Shown here: one piece after another, positions 53,347 through 61,973 of the stretch
Layout: each line of letters starts with the position of its first letter
Position numbering within the stretch: the first letter of the stretch is position 1
DNA from: Streptomyces akebiae
GTDB lineage: Bacteria > Actinomycetota > Actinomycetes > Streptomycetales > Streptomycetaceae
NCBI RefSeq assembly: GCF_019599145.1
Contig: NZ_CP080647.1
Location: forward strand, 7,564,001-7,628,000
DNA length: 64,000 nt
Direction: 5' to 3'
Translations under genes and position numbers: made by a program
The notes under the pieces: model-generated
The model's database searches: none
What the model was told of the DNA's origin: nothing
What the model saw: the letters and a program-made list of their open reading frames with translations, nothing else

Positions 53347-54708
53347 ATGTCTGTCTCCACCCTTGCCGCCGACCGGTCCGTTTGTGCCCCGCTGCCCGTT
53401 CTGGGGCGAGATGTCACCGTCCCGCTCGTCACCGGCGGCGAGGTCACCTACGCCGCTCTCGACTACGCGGCCAGCGCCCCGGCCCTGCAGCGCGTCTGGG
53501 ACGACGTGGCGGCCTACGCGCCCTACTACGGCAGCGTCCACCGCGGTGCCGGCTACCTCTCCCAGCTGTCGACCGACCTCTTCGAGAACTCCCGCAGGAC
53601 CGTCGCGGAGTTCCTCGACTGCCGGGCCGGGGACCAGGTCGTGTTCACCCGGTCGACCACCGACTCGCTGAACCTCCTGGCCGCGGCCCTCCCCGCCGAC
53701 TGCCAGGTCTTCGTCTTCGAGACCGAGCACCACGCCTCCCTGCTGCCCTGGCGGAACGCGCGGGTGACGTACCTGGACGCGCCGCGTACGCCGCGGGAGG
53801 CCGTGACCACCCTGGAGGCCGCCCTCGCCGAACGTGATCCGCGCGGGCCGGCGCTGGTGTGCGTCACGGGTGCCTCCAATGTCACCGGCGAGATCTGGCC
53901 GGTGCGTGAGCTGGCTGCGGCCGCGCACGCGCACGGCGCGCGCATCGTTCTCGACGCCGCCCAGCTGGCACCCCACCACCCCCTCTCCGTACAGGAGTTG
54001 GACGTGGACTGGGTCGCCTTCTCCGGCCACAAGCTGTACGCGCCCTTCGGGGCGGGCGTCCTGGCCGGCCGCGCCGACTGGCTCGCCACGGCCGAGCCGT
54101 ACCTCGCCGGAGGCGGCGCCTCCCGTAAGGTGACCCGGCGCACGGACGGCGGCGTGGACGTCGAGTGGCACGACACCGCCGCCCGGCACGAGGCCGGCTC
54201 GCCCAACGTCATCGGCGCCTACTCCATCGCCTCCGCCTGCAAGGCCCTCACCGAGGCCGGGTTCGACGCGCTGGTCGCACGTGAGCGGCACCTGATCGAC
54301 ACCGTGCGCGCCGGGCTCGCCGAGGTGCCCGAGGTGCGGATCCTCTCCCTCTTCGGAGACGACGCCCCGCGCGTCGGCGTCATCTCCTTCGTCGTCGACG
54401 GCTGGAACAGCTCCCACTTCGCCGCCGCCCTCTCCGCCGAGTACGGCATCGGCGTACGCGACGGCCTCTTCTGCGCCCACCCCCTCGTCCGCACCCTTCT
54501 CGGCAGTGACCCGCAGACCCAGGGAGAGTGCGGCGCCCCCGAGGCCGCGCCCGGCGAGCGCTCCCTCAATGCGATCCGGGTGAGCTTCGGCGCGGGCACG
54601 CCCGACGAGCACGTGGAGCGGTTCGTGGGCGCGGTGAAGGAACTCGTACGGGACGGCGCGAAGTGGAACTACCGTACGGAGGACGGCCGTTGCGTCCCGG
54701 CCGTCTGA
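53347..54708 (+). CDS. Class V PLP enzyme, SufS/Csd-like cysteine desulfurase candidate
   Basis: This is a 453-residue protein. It has LDYAASAPAL, TRSTTDSLNLLAAAL, ETEHHASLLPW, VTGASNVTGEIWPV, the PLP lysine in FSGHKLYAP (Lys229), and a C-terminal VRDGLFCAHPL with Cys376 where SufS-type enzymes carry their active-site cysteine. It is thus a likely cysteine desulfurase or cystathionine/selenocysteine lyase-like enzyme. Its SAM-IV leader links it to methionine/cysteine economy. GGGAGTCCCGCC precedes the ATG at 53347. Confidence 0.82.
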   Translation: MSVSTLAADRSVCAPLPVLGRDVTVPLVTGGEVTYAALDYAASAPALQRVWDDVAAYAPYYGSVHRGAGYLSQLSTDLFENSRRTVAEFLDCRAGDQVVFTRSTTDSLNLLAAALPADCQVFVFETEHHASLLPWRNARVTYLDAPRTPREAVTTLEAALAERDPRGPALVCVTGASNVTGEIWPVRELAAAAHAHGARIVLDAAQLAPHHPLSVQELDVDWVAFSGHKLYAPFGAGVLAGRADWLATAEPYLAGGGASRKVTRRTDGGVDVEWHDTAARHEAGSPNVIGAYSIASACKALTEAGFDALVARERHLIDTVRAGLAEVPEVRILSLFGDDAPRVGVISFVVDGWNSSHFAAALSAEYGIGVRDGLFCAHPLVRTLLGSDPQTQGECGAPEAAPGERSLNAIRVSFGAGTPDEHVERFVGAVKELVRDGAKWNYRTEDGRCVPAV

Positions 54709-54767
54709 CGGTCGTCCGGCTGGTGGTCGGTTGTCCGACGGTCGGCCGGCTGATGGTCGGTCGTCCG
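54708..54767. repeat. 30-bp tandem duplication
   Basis: Two 30-base units (54708-54737, 54738-54767) share ACGGTCGTCCGGCTG- and GGTCGGT-type segments with a few differences. It starts at the final base of the upstream stop codon. The rest of the gap to 54980 holds only a weak leftward frame (54669-54959, LVMALAEAMVRASGLLTDAT) that may be a remnant. Confidence 0.5.
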
Positions 54768-54980
54768 GCTGCCCGCCGTCACCCCCGCGCCCAGCACGAT
54801 CATCCGTAGGGCCCGTTCCGTGGCGTCCGTGAGGAGTCCACTCGCGCGGACCATGGCCTCGGCGAGGGCCATCACCAGGCCGGCGAGAGAAGAGCATGGA
54901 GACGATCCCGCGGAGCGGACCCGTCGGCGCGGATGAGGGCGAGATGAGGACTTCTTCATCTCGGCACGGCCTGTGGGCGC

Positions 54981-55262
54981 TCAGCCGTCCAGTCCGATGG
55001 CGAACGCGGCCTCCAGGTCGTGCTGTGAGTACGTCCGGAACGCCACATGCGTGTCGGTGCCCAGCACGCCGGGGATCTTGCTGATGGACCCGGGGATCAC
55101 ATCGGCCAGGTCGTCGTGGGCCTTCACCCGGACCATGGCGACCAGGTCGTAGGTACCGGTCACCGAGAACACCTCGCTCACGGATTCGAGCGCGGCGATC
55201 GACTCCGCGATCTCCGGGATCCGGTCCACGCTGGTCTTGATGAGCACGATCGCGGTGATCAC
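54981..55262 (-). CDS. Stand-alone RAM (Lrp/AsnC ligand-binding) domain protein
   Basis: This 93-residue protein contains only the effector-binding domain of Lrp/AsnC regulators: MITAIVLIKTSVDRIPEIAE, VFSVTGTYDLVAMVRVKAHDDL and DTHVAFRTYS. No DNA-binding domain is present. Such SraA/RAM proteins assemble as octamers and bind amino acids, possibly modulating full-length Lrp proteins. The GTG at 55262 overlaps the TGA of the upstream rhomboid gene (GTGA), so both are cotranslated. Confidence 0.92.
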   Translation of the reverse strand: MITAIVLIKTSVDRIPEIAESIAALESVSEVFSVTGTYDLVAMVRVKAHDDLADVIPGSISKIPGVLGTDTHVAFRTYSQHDLEAAFAIGLDG

Positions 55263-56014
55263 GGCTGTTTCTCTCCCTCGGGGGCCGGAGCGGGGACGTC
55301 CGACGGAACATCCACGGGCGCTTTCACTCTAGCCCCACGCCCGTAACGCCCCCACGCGTAGACGAAACCCAGTCCGAACCCCACCAGATGCGCGAGATAA
55401 GCGACCCCCGGACCCGAGGTCTGGCGACCGGCGGCCAGCCACTGCAGGCTCACCCAGAACGGCAGGGTCACCCACGCCGGGAACCGCAACGGAAGAAAGA
55501 AGAGGAAGGGCAGAAGGCTCGTCACCCGCGCCCTGGGGAACAGGAAGAGAAACGCGCCGAGGACCGCCGAGATCGCCCCCGACGCACCGACCAGCGACTG
55601 CGGCGACCCGGCGTGCGCGGCCGCGTACGCCACCAGGGCGAGATAACCGCAGCCCGCGTAGAAGAGGGCGAACTCCACATGGCCCATGCGTTCCTCGGCC
55701 ATCGCCCCGAAGACGAAGAGGAAGAGCATGTTGCCGAGGAGATGCAGCCAGCTGCCGTGGACGAAGAGCGCCGTGAGGGGGGTGAGCGCCGCGCGCGGAG
55801 GGCCGTGGAACAGCTCGGCCGGGACGACGCCCCAGCGTCGGAAGTACGCCCTCTGAGCGGCGAGCAGCTCGTCGCCGGTGCCGTACACGGGGTTGAGGCC
55901 CGCCGCCGGTCCGATCAGGAAGATCGCGCAGCAGACGGCGATCAGCCCGTACGTCACCGGCGCCGACTCGTTTCGTACGGCCCGGGCGGCCGAGGTGCTC
56001 CACTTGCCGATCAT
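55259..56014 (-). CDS. Rhomboid family intramembrane serine protease
   Basis: This 251-residue protein has six membrane segments. The catalytic Ser146 lies in GASGAISAVLGA and His209 in AYLAHLVGFGLGF; HLLGN (His91-Asn95) gives the oxyanion residues. It cleaves membrane proteins within the bilayer; substrates are unknown. It overlaps the RAM gene that follows. The C-terminus is Pro/Ala-rich. Confidence 0.93.
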   Translation of the reverse strand: MIGKWSTSAARAVRNESAPVTYGLIAVCCAIFLIGPAAGLNPVYGTGDELLAAQRAYFRRWGVVPAELFHGPPRAALTPLTALFVHGSWLHLLGNMLFLFVFGAMAEERMGHVEFALFYAGCGYLALVAYAAAHAGSPQSLVGASGAISAVLGAFLFLFPRARVTSLLPFLFFLPLRFPAWVTLPFWVSLQWLAAGRQTSGPGVAYLAHLVGFGLGFVYAWGRYGRGARVKAPVDVPSDVPAPAPEGEKQP

Positions 56015-56211
56015 GAACAGAGCATGACGTAACGGGACTCAACCGCACAGACCGCCTCGCCGCCGACGGTGAGTGGCCCCGCCCTCGCGGGCAATCCGCG
56101 CCGTCACCGCAGGCGAACAGGCGTCCAGGACCGGTCAGGCCGTAGGGTTACGAGCCACACGCACCGGGAGCCGGTGCTTCACGGAGACTGGAAGAAGGAA
56201 GAGCAGCCACG

Positions 56212-56451
56212 ATGACGGTTCCCCTGCCGACGGACACCACCCGCTGGCGCTGCACGCTCTGTGGCAACCTCACGCGGTTCGACGTGACCCGCTCGTCGAA
56301 GGTCGTCGAGTACGTTCACCTCGACCTCGCCGGGAAGCCGGAGGTCGAGGAGCGCAACGTGGTCAGTGAGACCATCGAGTCGGTCCGTTGCCGCTGGTGC
56401 AACGCCGTGGACCAGGTGGAACTCGTGGACAGGCCGGGCGCCGGCTCCTGA
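56212..56451 (+). CDS. Small zinc-ribbon protein
   Basis: This 79-residue protein has two CxxC pairs, RWRCTLCGNLTRFD and VRCRWCNAVDQVE, which form a zinc ribbon. It is conserved next to the NYN-domain gene in streptomycetes as I recall. A -10 TAGGGT at 56143-56148 lies about 63 bases before the start. The GGAAGAAGGAAGAGC ribosome site is strong. The gap to the next gene is 33 bp. Confidence 0.88.
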   Translation: MTVPLPTDTTRWRCTLCGNLTRFDVTRSSKVVEYVHLDLAGKPEVEERNVVSETIESVRCRWCNAVDQVELVDRPGAGS

Positions 56452-56484
56452 GGGAGCGGTCCCGCACAGACATTGGGGTGACGG

Positions 56485-57828
56485 ATGGTGGAGAGCTCAG
56501 GCGGGGGGCCGGGCGACGGCGCCGCTGAGGTGCTCGACCGTCCGCTGCCCGAGGGCGTCCGCAAACGCGTCGTGCAGATCGTCTCCGACGGCTTCGGCGG
56601 GCTGACCGTCGCCGAACTGCCCGCCCAGCTCAGGCAGTACGCCCGGTTCGCCCCGAACCGCCGGGTGAAGTTCGCCGGGAACGCGATGGCGGCCGCCGTG
56701 GAGGGCGACACGCTCTTCAGGCAGCGCATCGGGGAGCGGTTCCGGGAGGCCCACCCGGAGCTGGCCGGCGCTCTCGACACGGGCGCGCCGCCCCCGGCCG
56801 CGGACCCGCTGGACGTGGCGGCCGCGGCCTACGTACTGCGTCCCACGGGCTGGGTGAAGCTGGTCGCCGCCGCCGGCGAGGAGGCCCTGCGCGCGGACGC
56901 CGAGCGCGCCGACGAGGAGAGCCGGGCCGAACTGGAGCGGCTGCGCGAGCAACTCGCCGAGGCCCGCGGCCACACCAAGGCCGAGACGGAGCGGCTGCGC
57001 GCGGAGCTGGAATCGGCCAAGAAGGACGCCGACTCGCTGCACCGCAAGCTCCGGGCCGCCCTCAGCGACGTCAAGCGCGGCGAGGCCGCCCTGCGCAAGC
57101 TGCACGCCGAGATGGAGACCCTGCGAGCCGAGGGCCACGCCCAGGTGTCCGCCGCCGAGAGCGAGACCCGGCGGCTCAAGGCCCGGCTCGGCGAGGCGGA
57201 GGCCGCCCTGGAGGCCACCCGGCGGGCCGCCCGCGAGGGCCGCAGCGTCGAGGACATGCGGGTTCGGCTGCTGCTGGACACCGTGCTGGACGCGGCCCAG
57301 GGCCTGCGGCGGGAACTGGCACTGCCGCCGGTCTCCGTACGGCCCGCCGAGACCGTCGACGCGGTCGAGCCGGGCCGGATGACCCCGAAGGACATCGCCG
57401 CTCGCGCGCTGTCGGAGAACGACCCGGCCATCCTGGACCAGTTGCTGGCGCTGCCGCAGGCCCATCTCGTCGTCGACGGCTACAACGTCACCAAGACCGG
57501 CTATCCGCAGATGCCGCTGGAGAAGCAGCGGCTCCGGCTCCTCGGGCAGCTCTCTCAGCTCGCCGCGCAGACCGGCGCCGAGGTGACCTGTGTCTTCGAT
57601 GGTGCGGAGCTGGCCGCGCCGGTGCTGCTCGCGCCGCCGCGCGGGGTGCGGGTGCTGTTCTCGAAACCGGGTGTCACGGCCGACGAGTTGATCCGCCAGC
57701 TGGTGCGTGCCGAACCGCCCGGTCGGCCGGTCATCGTCGCCTCCACCGACCGTGAGGTGGCCGACGGGATCGCCAGGGCGGGGGCCCGGCCGGTCGCCTC
57801 CGCGGTGCTCCTCAAGCGCCTTTCGTGA
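56485..57828 (+). CDS. NYN-domain RNA-binding/nuclease-like protein with coiled coil
   Basis: This is a 447-residue protein. The N-terminal helical region (1-115) has LPEGVRKRVVQIVSDGFGGL and RYARFAPNRRVKFAGN-like basic blocks. A long charged coiled coil covers about 130-250. The C-terminal NYN/PIN-like domain has VVDGYNVTKTGYP (Asp331, Asn334), CVFDGAEL and VASTDREVADGI, the acidic residues of a metal-dependent ribonuclease site. It is likely involved in RNA processing (YacP relatives). It is in an operon with the zinc ribbon gene. Confidence 0.88.
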   Translation: MVESSGGGPGDGAAEVLDRPLPEGVRKRVVQIVSDGFGGLTVAELPAQLRQYARFAPNRRVKFAGNAMAAAVEGDTLFRQRIGERFREAHPELAGALDTGAPPPAADPLDVAAAAYVLRPTGWVKLVAAAGEEALRADAERADEESRAELERLREQLAEARGHTKAETERLRAELESAKKDADSLHRKLRAALSDVKRGEAALRKLHAEMETLRAEGHAQVSAAESETRRLKARLGEAEAALEATRRAAREGRSVEDMRVRLLLDTVLDAAQGLRRELALPPVSVRPAETVDAVEPGRMTPKDIAARALSENDPAILDQLLALPQAHLVVDGYNVTKTGYPQMPLEKQRLRLLGQLSQLAAQTGAEVTCVFDGAELAAPVLLAPPRGVRVLFSKPGVTADELIRQLVRAEPPGRPVIVASTDREVADGIARAGARPVASAVLLKRLS

Positions 57829-57878
57829 CCTTTTGACGCCGTGCGCACCAAGGGCAACGTACGGGCTCTATGCCCGAA

Positions 57879-57909
57879 TTGACGGAACTGTTGCGCAACG
57901 TAGCGTCAA
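57879..57909. promoter_or_regulatory. Nested inverted repeats upstream of NlpC/P60 gene
   Basis: The outer arms TTGACG (57879-57884) and CGTCAA (57904-57909) enclose a perfect GTTGCGCAAC (57890-57899). They lie 70-100 bp upstream of the promoter and could be an activator site. Confidence 0.4.
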
Positions 57910-57978
57910 CCGAGCGCTACTGCGTGTGTGTTGAGTGTAAATTGTGCGCCCTGGGGCGGGATTTTTCCTGTGGGGGAT

Positions 57979-58008
57979 TTGAAGTGATCACCATTGGGTC
58001 ACTAGGGT
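57979..58008 (+). promoter_or_regulatory. Promoter of first NlpC/P60 gene
   Basis: -35 TTGAAG (57979-57984), an 18-bp spacer and -10 TAGGGT (58003-58008). The leader is about 70 bases. The spacer contains AGTGATCACC. Confidence 0.7.
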
Positions 58009-58087
58009 CTGGGCTCAAACCTCTGAACGGGTGATCGTCGCCGGAGTCCCCGCCGGTCGGTCGCTCACATGAAGGAGTTCACCTACC

Positions 58088-59122
58088 GTGGCGTCCCACC
58101 GTCGACCCAAGCAGCCGAGCCGTGCGCGTGTGACCGTGCTCACCTCTGCTGCCGCCGCTGCCGTGGCCCTGAGCTCGCAGGCCGCCAACGCGGCGCCCGC
58201 CGAGAAGCCGAGCAAGGACGACGTCCAGGCGAAGGTCCACAAGCTCTACGAGGACGCCGGGCGGGCCACCGACAAGCTCAACGGGGCCGAGGAGAAGCAG
58301 GAGAAGCTCGAAAAAGAGATCTCCACGATCCAGGACAACGTCGCCAAGGGCCAGGAGGAGCTCAACGAGCTGCGTGAGGGCATAGGCCTGGCGGCCAGCG
58401 CCCAGTACCGCTCGGGCGGCATCGACTCCTCGATCCAGCTCTTCCTCTCCGCCGACCCCGACGACTACCTGGACAAGGCCGCCACGCTCGACCAGCTGAC
58501 CGGCCAGCAGGTCGAGGCGCTCAAGAAGATCCAGGAGAAGCAGCGCACGCTCGCGCAGCAGCGCCAGGAGGCCACGGAGAAGCTGGAGGACCTCGCGGAC
58601 ACCCGCGAGACCCTGGCCGACAAGAAGAAGGAAGTCCAGAGCAAGCTGGCCGCCGCGCAGAAGCTCCTCAACACCCTGACGGCCGAGGAGAAGGCCGCCC
58701 TGGACGAGCAGGAGACCCGCGCCAGCCGCGACGCCGGGGAACGCGTCGAACTCGGCAACGAGGCGCCCGCCTCCAACTGGGGTGCCGCCGCCCTCGCCGC
58801 CGCCGACACCCAGGTCGGCAAGCCCTATGTCTCCGGCGGCAGCGGCCCCAACTCCTACGACTGCTCCGGGCTGACCCAGTGGGCCTATGCCCAGGCCGGT
58901 GTCTCGATCACCCGGACCACGTACACCCAGCAGAACGACGGCACGAAGATCGGCCGTGACGCACTCAAGCCGGGTGACCTGGTGTTCTTCAACGACCTCG
59001 GCCACGTCGGCCTCTACGCGGGCAACGGCATGGTCCTGCACGCCCCGTACCCGGGCAAGGTCGTCCGCTACGAGTCGATGAGCACCATCGGCAGCTTCCA
59101 GTTCGGTGTCCGCGTCGCCTGA
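58088..59122 (+). CDS. Secreted NlpC/P60 peptidoglycan hydrolase, copy A
   Basis: This is a 344-residue protein. It has a signal peptide (about 1-37, cut after NAAPA), a coiled-coil region (about 45-215, rich in Glu/Lys/Gln) resembling RipA/PcsB-type N-domains, and a C40 peptidase domain with YDCSGLTQ (Cys259) and LGHVGLYAG (His306). It cleaves stem peptides during growth or division. AAGGAG lies 10 bases before the GTG. The following gene is a paralogue with Cys at the same position. Confidence 0.94.
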   Translation: MASHRRPKQPSRARVTVLTSAAAAAVALSSQAANAAPAEKPSKDDVQAKVHKLYEDAGRATDKLNGAEEKQEKLEKEISTIQDNVAKGQEELNELREGIGLAASAQYRSGGIDSSIQLFLSADPDDYLDKAATLDQLTGQQVEALKKIQEKQRTLAQQRQEATEKLEDLADTRETLADKKKEVQSKLAAAQKLLNTLTAEEKAALDEQETRASRDAGERVELGNEAPASNWGAAALAAADTQVGKPYVSGGSGPNSYDCSGLTQWAYAQAGVSITRTTYTQQNDGTKIGRDALKPGDLVFFNDLGHVGLYAGNGMVLHAPYPGKVVRYESMSTIGSFQFGVRVA

Positions 59123-59140
59123 CACCCGTTTCGCCTCCGA

Positions 59141-59177
59141 CAGGGCCGATCGTCACACTCTGTGACGATCGGCCCTG
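59141..59177 (+). terminator. Terminator after NlpC/P60 copy A
   Basis: A perfect 17-bp stem CAGGGCCGATCGTCACA (59141-59157) with its complement (59161-59177), then TTTTTCTT, a textbook intrinsic terminator. Confidence 0.95.
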
Positions 59178-59303
59178 TTTTTCTTCAAGATCAGGACACA
59201 GTGCCGCCCGAACGGGCGAATTCCGACACCTCGTGCTGACCCCTTCCCCCGCTGGTGACCTGGGTCCCAGGCCGGACGTCACGCTGCGTTGTCGTGGAGG
59301 TCT

Positions 59304-59333
59304 TTGGCTGGGACACCGTCGCGCGGCTACTGT
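59304..59333 (+). promoter_or_regulatory. Promoter of second NlpC/P60 gene
   Basis: -35 TTGGCT (59304-59309), an 18-bp spacer and -10 TACTGT (59328-59333). The leader is about 87 bases. Confidence 0.6.
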
Positions 59334-59427
59334 CGGCCGCGCTTCCCTCACCCGCCGTGAGCGCCCCACGGGGCGTGCCCGGCCCGGGGGAGGTCCCTGT
59401 CCATCGTCGAAGGGAGTGCGGCTTCCC

Positions 59428-60459
59428 GTGGTGTCCCACAGTCGCCTTGTACCGTCCGGGTTCGACCGGGGCGCGGCCGCCGCCCTCGGTGTGCTGTCCG
59501 CCGCTGCCGCCGCCCTCGGCGCCATTCCCGTCCAGCAGGCCGCCGCCGCGCCGCACGACAACACCCGCGCCGAGGTGGACCGGTTGTACGAGGAGGCCGA
59601 GAAGGCCACCGAGGCGTACAACAAGGCCGACGAGCGCGCCGACGAGCTGCGTGAGCAGATCGGCACCGCACAGGACTCGATCGCCCGGCAGCAGGACCGC
59701 GTCAACGCCATGCGGGAGTCGCTGGGTTCGCTCGCCGGAGCCCAGTACCGCTCCGGCGCCGTCGATCCGTCGATCGCCCTGCTGTTCTCCGAGAACCCCG
59801 ACGACTACCTCGACCGGGCCGCCGCCCTGGACCGCATCAGCGCCCACCAGGCGGGCGAACTCCACGACCTCCAGCAGGCCATGCGCGGCCTCGACCAGAA
59901 CCGCGCGGAGGCCGGCGACAAGCTGACCGAGCTGGAGAAGAGCCGCGAGGCCGTCGCCCGGCACAAGCGGACCGTCGAGGGCAAGCTCGCCGCCGCCCGG
60001 CAGCTGCTCAACTCCCTCCCGGACGAGGAGCGCGCCGAGTACGACCGCGCCTCCCGCTCCACCGCCTCGGGCCGTACCGACATGCCCGAACCCTCCGGCG
60101 CCGTCGCCCTCAACGGCCGCGCGGCCGCCGCCGTCGCCGCGGCCCGCTCCGCCCTCGGCAAGCCGTACGTGTGGGGTTCCACCGGCCCCGACGGCTTCGA
60201 CTGCTCCGGCCTCATGGTCTGGTCGTACGGGCAGGCCGGTGTCGGTCTGCCCCGTACCTCGCAGGCCCAGCGGTACGCCGGCACGCAGGTCCCGCTCTCC
60301 CAGGCGCAGCCCGGCGACCTGGTCACCTACCGGCCCGACGCCAGCCATGTCGGCATGTACGTCGGCAACGGACAGGTCATCCACGCCCCGTACCCGGGCG
60401 CCCCGGTCCGCTACGACCCCGTCGGCATGATGCCGATCGCCTCGGTCACCCGCCCCTGA
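59428..60459 (+). CDS. Secreted NlpC/P60 peptidoglycan hydrolase, copy B
   Basis: This 343-residue paralogue of the preceding gene has a signal peptide (about 10-38, GAIPVQQAAAAP), a coiled coil (45-220) and a C40 domain with FDCSGLMVW (Cys259) and SHVGMYVGNG (His307). Either GTG 59428 or 59431 may start; 59428 aligns with copy A and lies 11 bases from AAGGGAG. Its own promoter and the terminator between the copies show independent control. Confidence 0.93.
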   Translation: MVSHSRLVPSGFDRGAAAALGVLSAAAAALGAIPVQQAAAAPHDNTRAEVDRLYEEAEKATEAYNKADERADELREQIGTAQDSIARQQDRVNAMRESLGSLAGAQYRSGAVDPSIALLFSENPDDYLDRAAALDRISAHQAGELHDLQQAMRGLDQNRAEAGDKLTELEKSREAVARHKRTVEGKLAAARQLLNSLPDEERAEYDRASRSTASGRTDMPEPSGAVALNGRAAAAVAAARSALGKPYVWGSTGPDGFDCSGLMVWSYGQAGVGLPRTSQAQRYAGTQVPLSQAQPGDLVTYRPDASHVGMYVGNGQVIHAPYPGAPVRYDPVGMMPIASVTRP

Positions 60460-60513
60460 CCGCTTTGGCTCCCGGCCGCCGCAGGGCGGCCGGACCCCCG
60501 TACGATCGGGAAC

Positions 60514-61779
60514 GTGGCTGGTCGAAGGCGCACGACGCGTTCCCGGCCCGGGTCGGGGGGCCGGCGCGGGCTCCCGGGACGCGTAGGCGTCCCCTCGGCC
60601 CTCGTCCTCGCCCTCCTCGTCGGCTGCGGCGGCAACGCGGCCCCGGACGCCGCCCGCGCCGACGTCCAGCGGATGCTGGACCGGCGGGCCACGGCGGTCC
60701 TGGAGCGGGACGGGGCGGCCTACCGCGCCACCGAGGCGCCCCACTCCTCCGTCGCCGGTCAACTGGCCACCGGGGCAGCCGAGTTCGCCAACCTCCGCGG
60801 TCTGCCGCTGTCCTCCTGGTCGTACGACCTCAACTCCTTCGACCGCTCCGGCGACCGGGCCACGGCCGAGGCGGCCCTGCGCTACCGCATCCGCGGCTAC
60901 GACAAGGCGCCCGTCACCGCAGTACGGACCCTGACCCTCGTCCGGGACGACGACGGGGCGTGGCGGGTCGCCGCCGACGAGCCCTCGACCAAGGGCACCG
61001 AACAACTCTGGGAGCAGGGGCGGATCATCGCGGTACGGGGGCAGCGGAGCCTCGTGCTGGGGGTCGGGCGGTCGGCGGACCTCCTGCGGGCGTACGCGGC
61101 GCTGGCGGACCGGGCCGTGCCCGCCGTGACGGAGGCGTGGGGCGAGGACTGGGCGCGGCGGGTCGTGGTCGTCGTACCGGAGTCGCTGGACGAGATGGCG
61201 GGGCTGCTGGGGGCGCCGGCGTCCGGGTACCGGGGGATCGCGGCGGTCACCACCGGGGAGGCGGGGGGCTCGGCGAAGGCACCGGCGGACCGGATCGTCG
61301 TCAACCCCGACGCGTACGCCGTCCTCGGCGACTTCGGCAAGCAGGTCGTCCTCACCCACGAGACGACCCACGTCGCCACCCGCGCCCACACCAACGCCGC
61401 GACCCCGCTGTGGCTCTCCGAGGGCTACGCGGACTGGGTCGGCTACCGGGGCACCGGCCGCGCGGCCCCCGAGGTGGCCCCGGAGCTCCGGCGTGCGCTG
61501 GCGGAGGGACGGCTCCCGGCCGCCCTCCCCGCCGACGCCGACTTCGGCTTCGACGGCGACTCCGGGAGACTCGCCCAGGCCTACGAGAGCGGGTGGCTGG
61601 CCTGCCGCCTGATCGCCGACCGCTGGGGCGAGGTCCGCCTGGACGAGTTCTACCGGGCGGTCGGGGCGCACGGGGAGCGGGAGGGGGCGGTGGAGGGTGC
61701 CTTGGAGGAGGTTCTGGGCACGTCGGTCGAGGAGTTCACGGGGGAGTGGCGGGAGTACGTTCGGGCGCAGCTGGGTTGA
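60514..61779 (+). CDS. Lipoprotein gluzincin-type metallopeptidase
   Basis: This is a 421-residue protein. It has an Arg-rich N-terminus, a lipobox LLVGC (about Cys38), an NTF2-like or cystatin-like segment (about 45-150), and a peptidase core with LTHETTHVATRAH (His282, Glu283, His286) and LSEGYADW with Glu303 as third zinc ligand. It resembles streptomycete DUF/M1-like lipoproteins with unknown substrates. A TACGAT box at 60501-60506 lies 7 bp upstream of the GTG without a ribosome site, pointing to a leaderless mRNA. Confidence 0.85.
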   Translation: MAGRRRTTRSRPGSGGRRGLPGRVGVPSALVLALLVGCGGNAAPDAARADVQRMLDRRATAVLERDGAAYRATEAPHSSVAGQLATGAAEFANLRGLPLSSWSYDLNSFDRSGDRATAEAALRYRIRGYDKAPVTAVRTLTLVRDDDGAWRVAADEPSTKGTEQLWEQGRIIAVRGQRSLVLGVGRSADLLRAYAALADRAVPAVTEAWGEDWARRVVVVVPESLDEMAGLLGAPASGYRGIAAVTTGEAGGSAKAPADRIVVNPDAYAVLGDFGKQVVLTHETTHVATRAHTNAATPLWLSEGYADWVGYRGTGRAAPEVAPELRRALAEGRLPAALPADADFGFDGDSGRLAQAYESGWLACRLIADRWGEVRLDEFYRAVGAHGEREGAVEGALEEVLGTSVEEFTGEWREYVRAQLG

Positions 61780-61780
61780 G

Positions 61781-61973
61781 GGTGGGGGTGTGGGGGTGCG
61801 GTGTCGGGTGCGGGTCCGGTGGGGCTTCTCGCGCAGTTCCCCGCGCCCCTGAAAAGCAGGGGCTGCGCCCCGCGCTCTTCAGGCCCGCAGGGCCTGCGCT
61901 TTCAGGGGCGCGGGGAACTGCGCGACCAGCCCCCACGCGCCCGCACCCGACACCGCACCCCACACCCCCACCC
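61781..61973. repeat. Dispersed inverted repeat, copy 9 (largest arms)
   Basis: The outer arms of 34 bp are nearly perfect (61781-61814 and 61940-61973). The inner GCGCAGTTCCCCGCGCCCCTGA arms are also present, with extra nested palindromes between. It fills the whole gap between two convergent genes. Confidence 0.88.

Noticed and set aside
54669..54959. Leftward 96-codon frame after the SufS-like gene
   Set aside because: It overlaps the 3' end of that gene and reads through the tandem repeat; only a short central part looks protein-like, so it is at most a remnant.
57900..58087. Possible c-di-AMP (ydaO-type) riboswitch before the NlpC/P60 gene
   Set aside because: Such RNAs occur before cell-wall hydrolases in actinobacteria, but the leader from the predicted start is only about 70 bases and lacks the conserved motifs I know.
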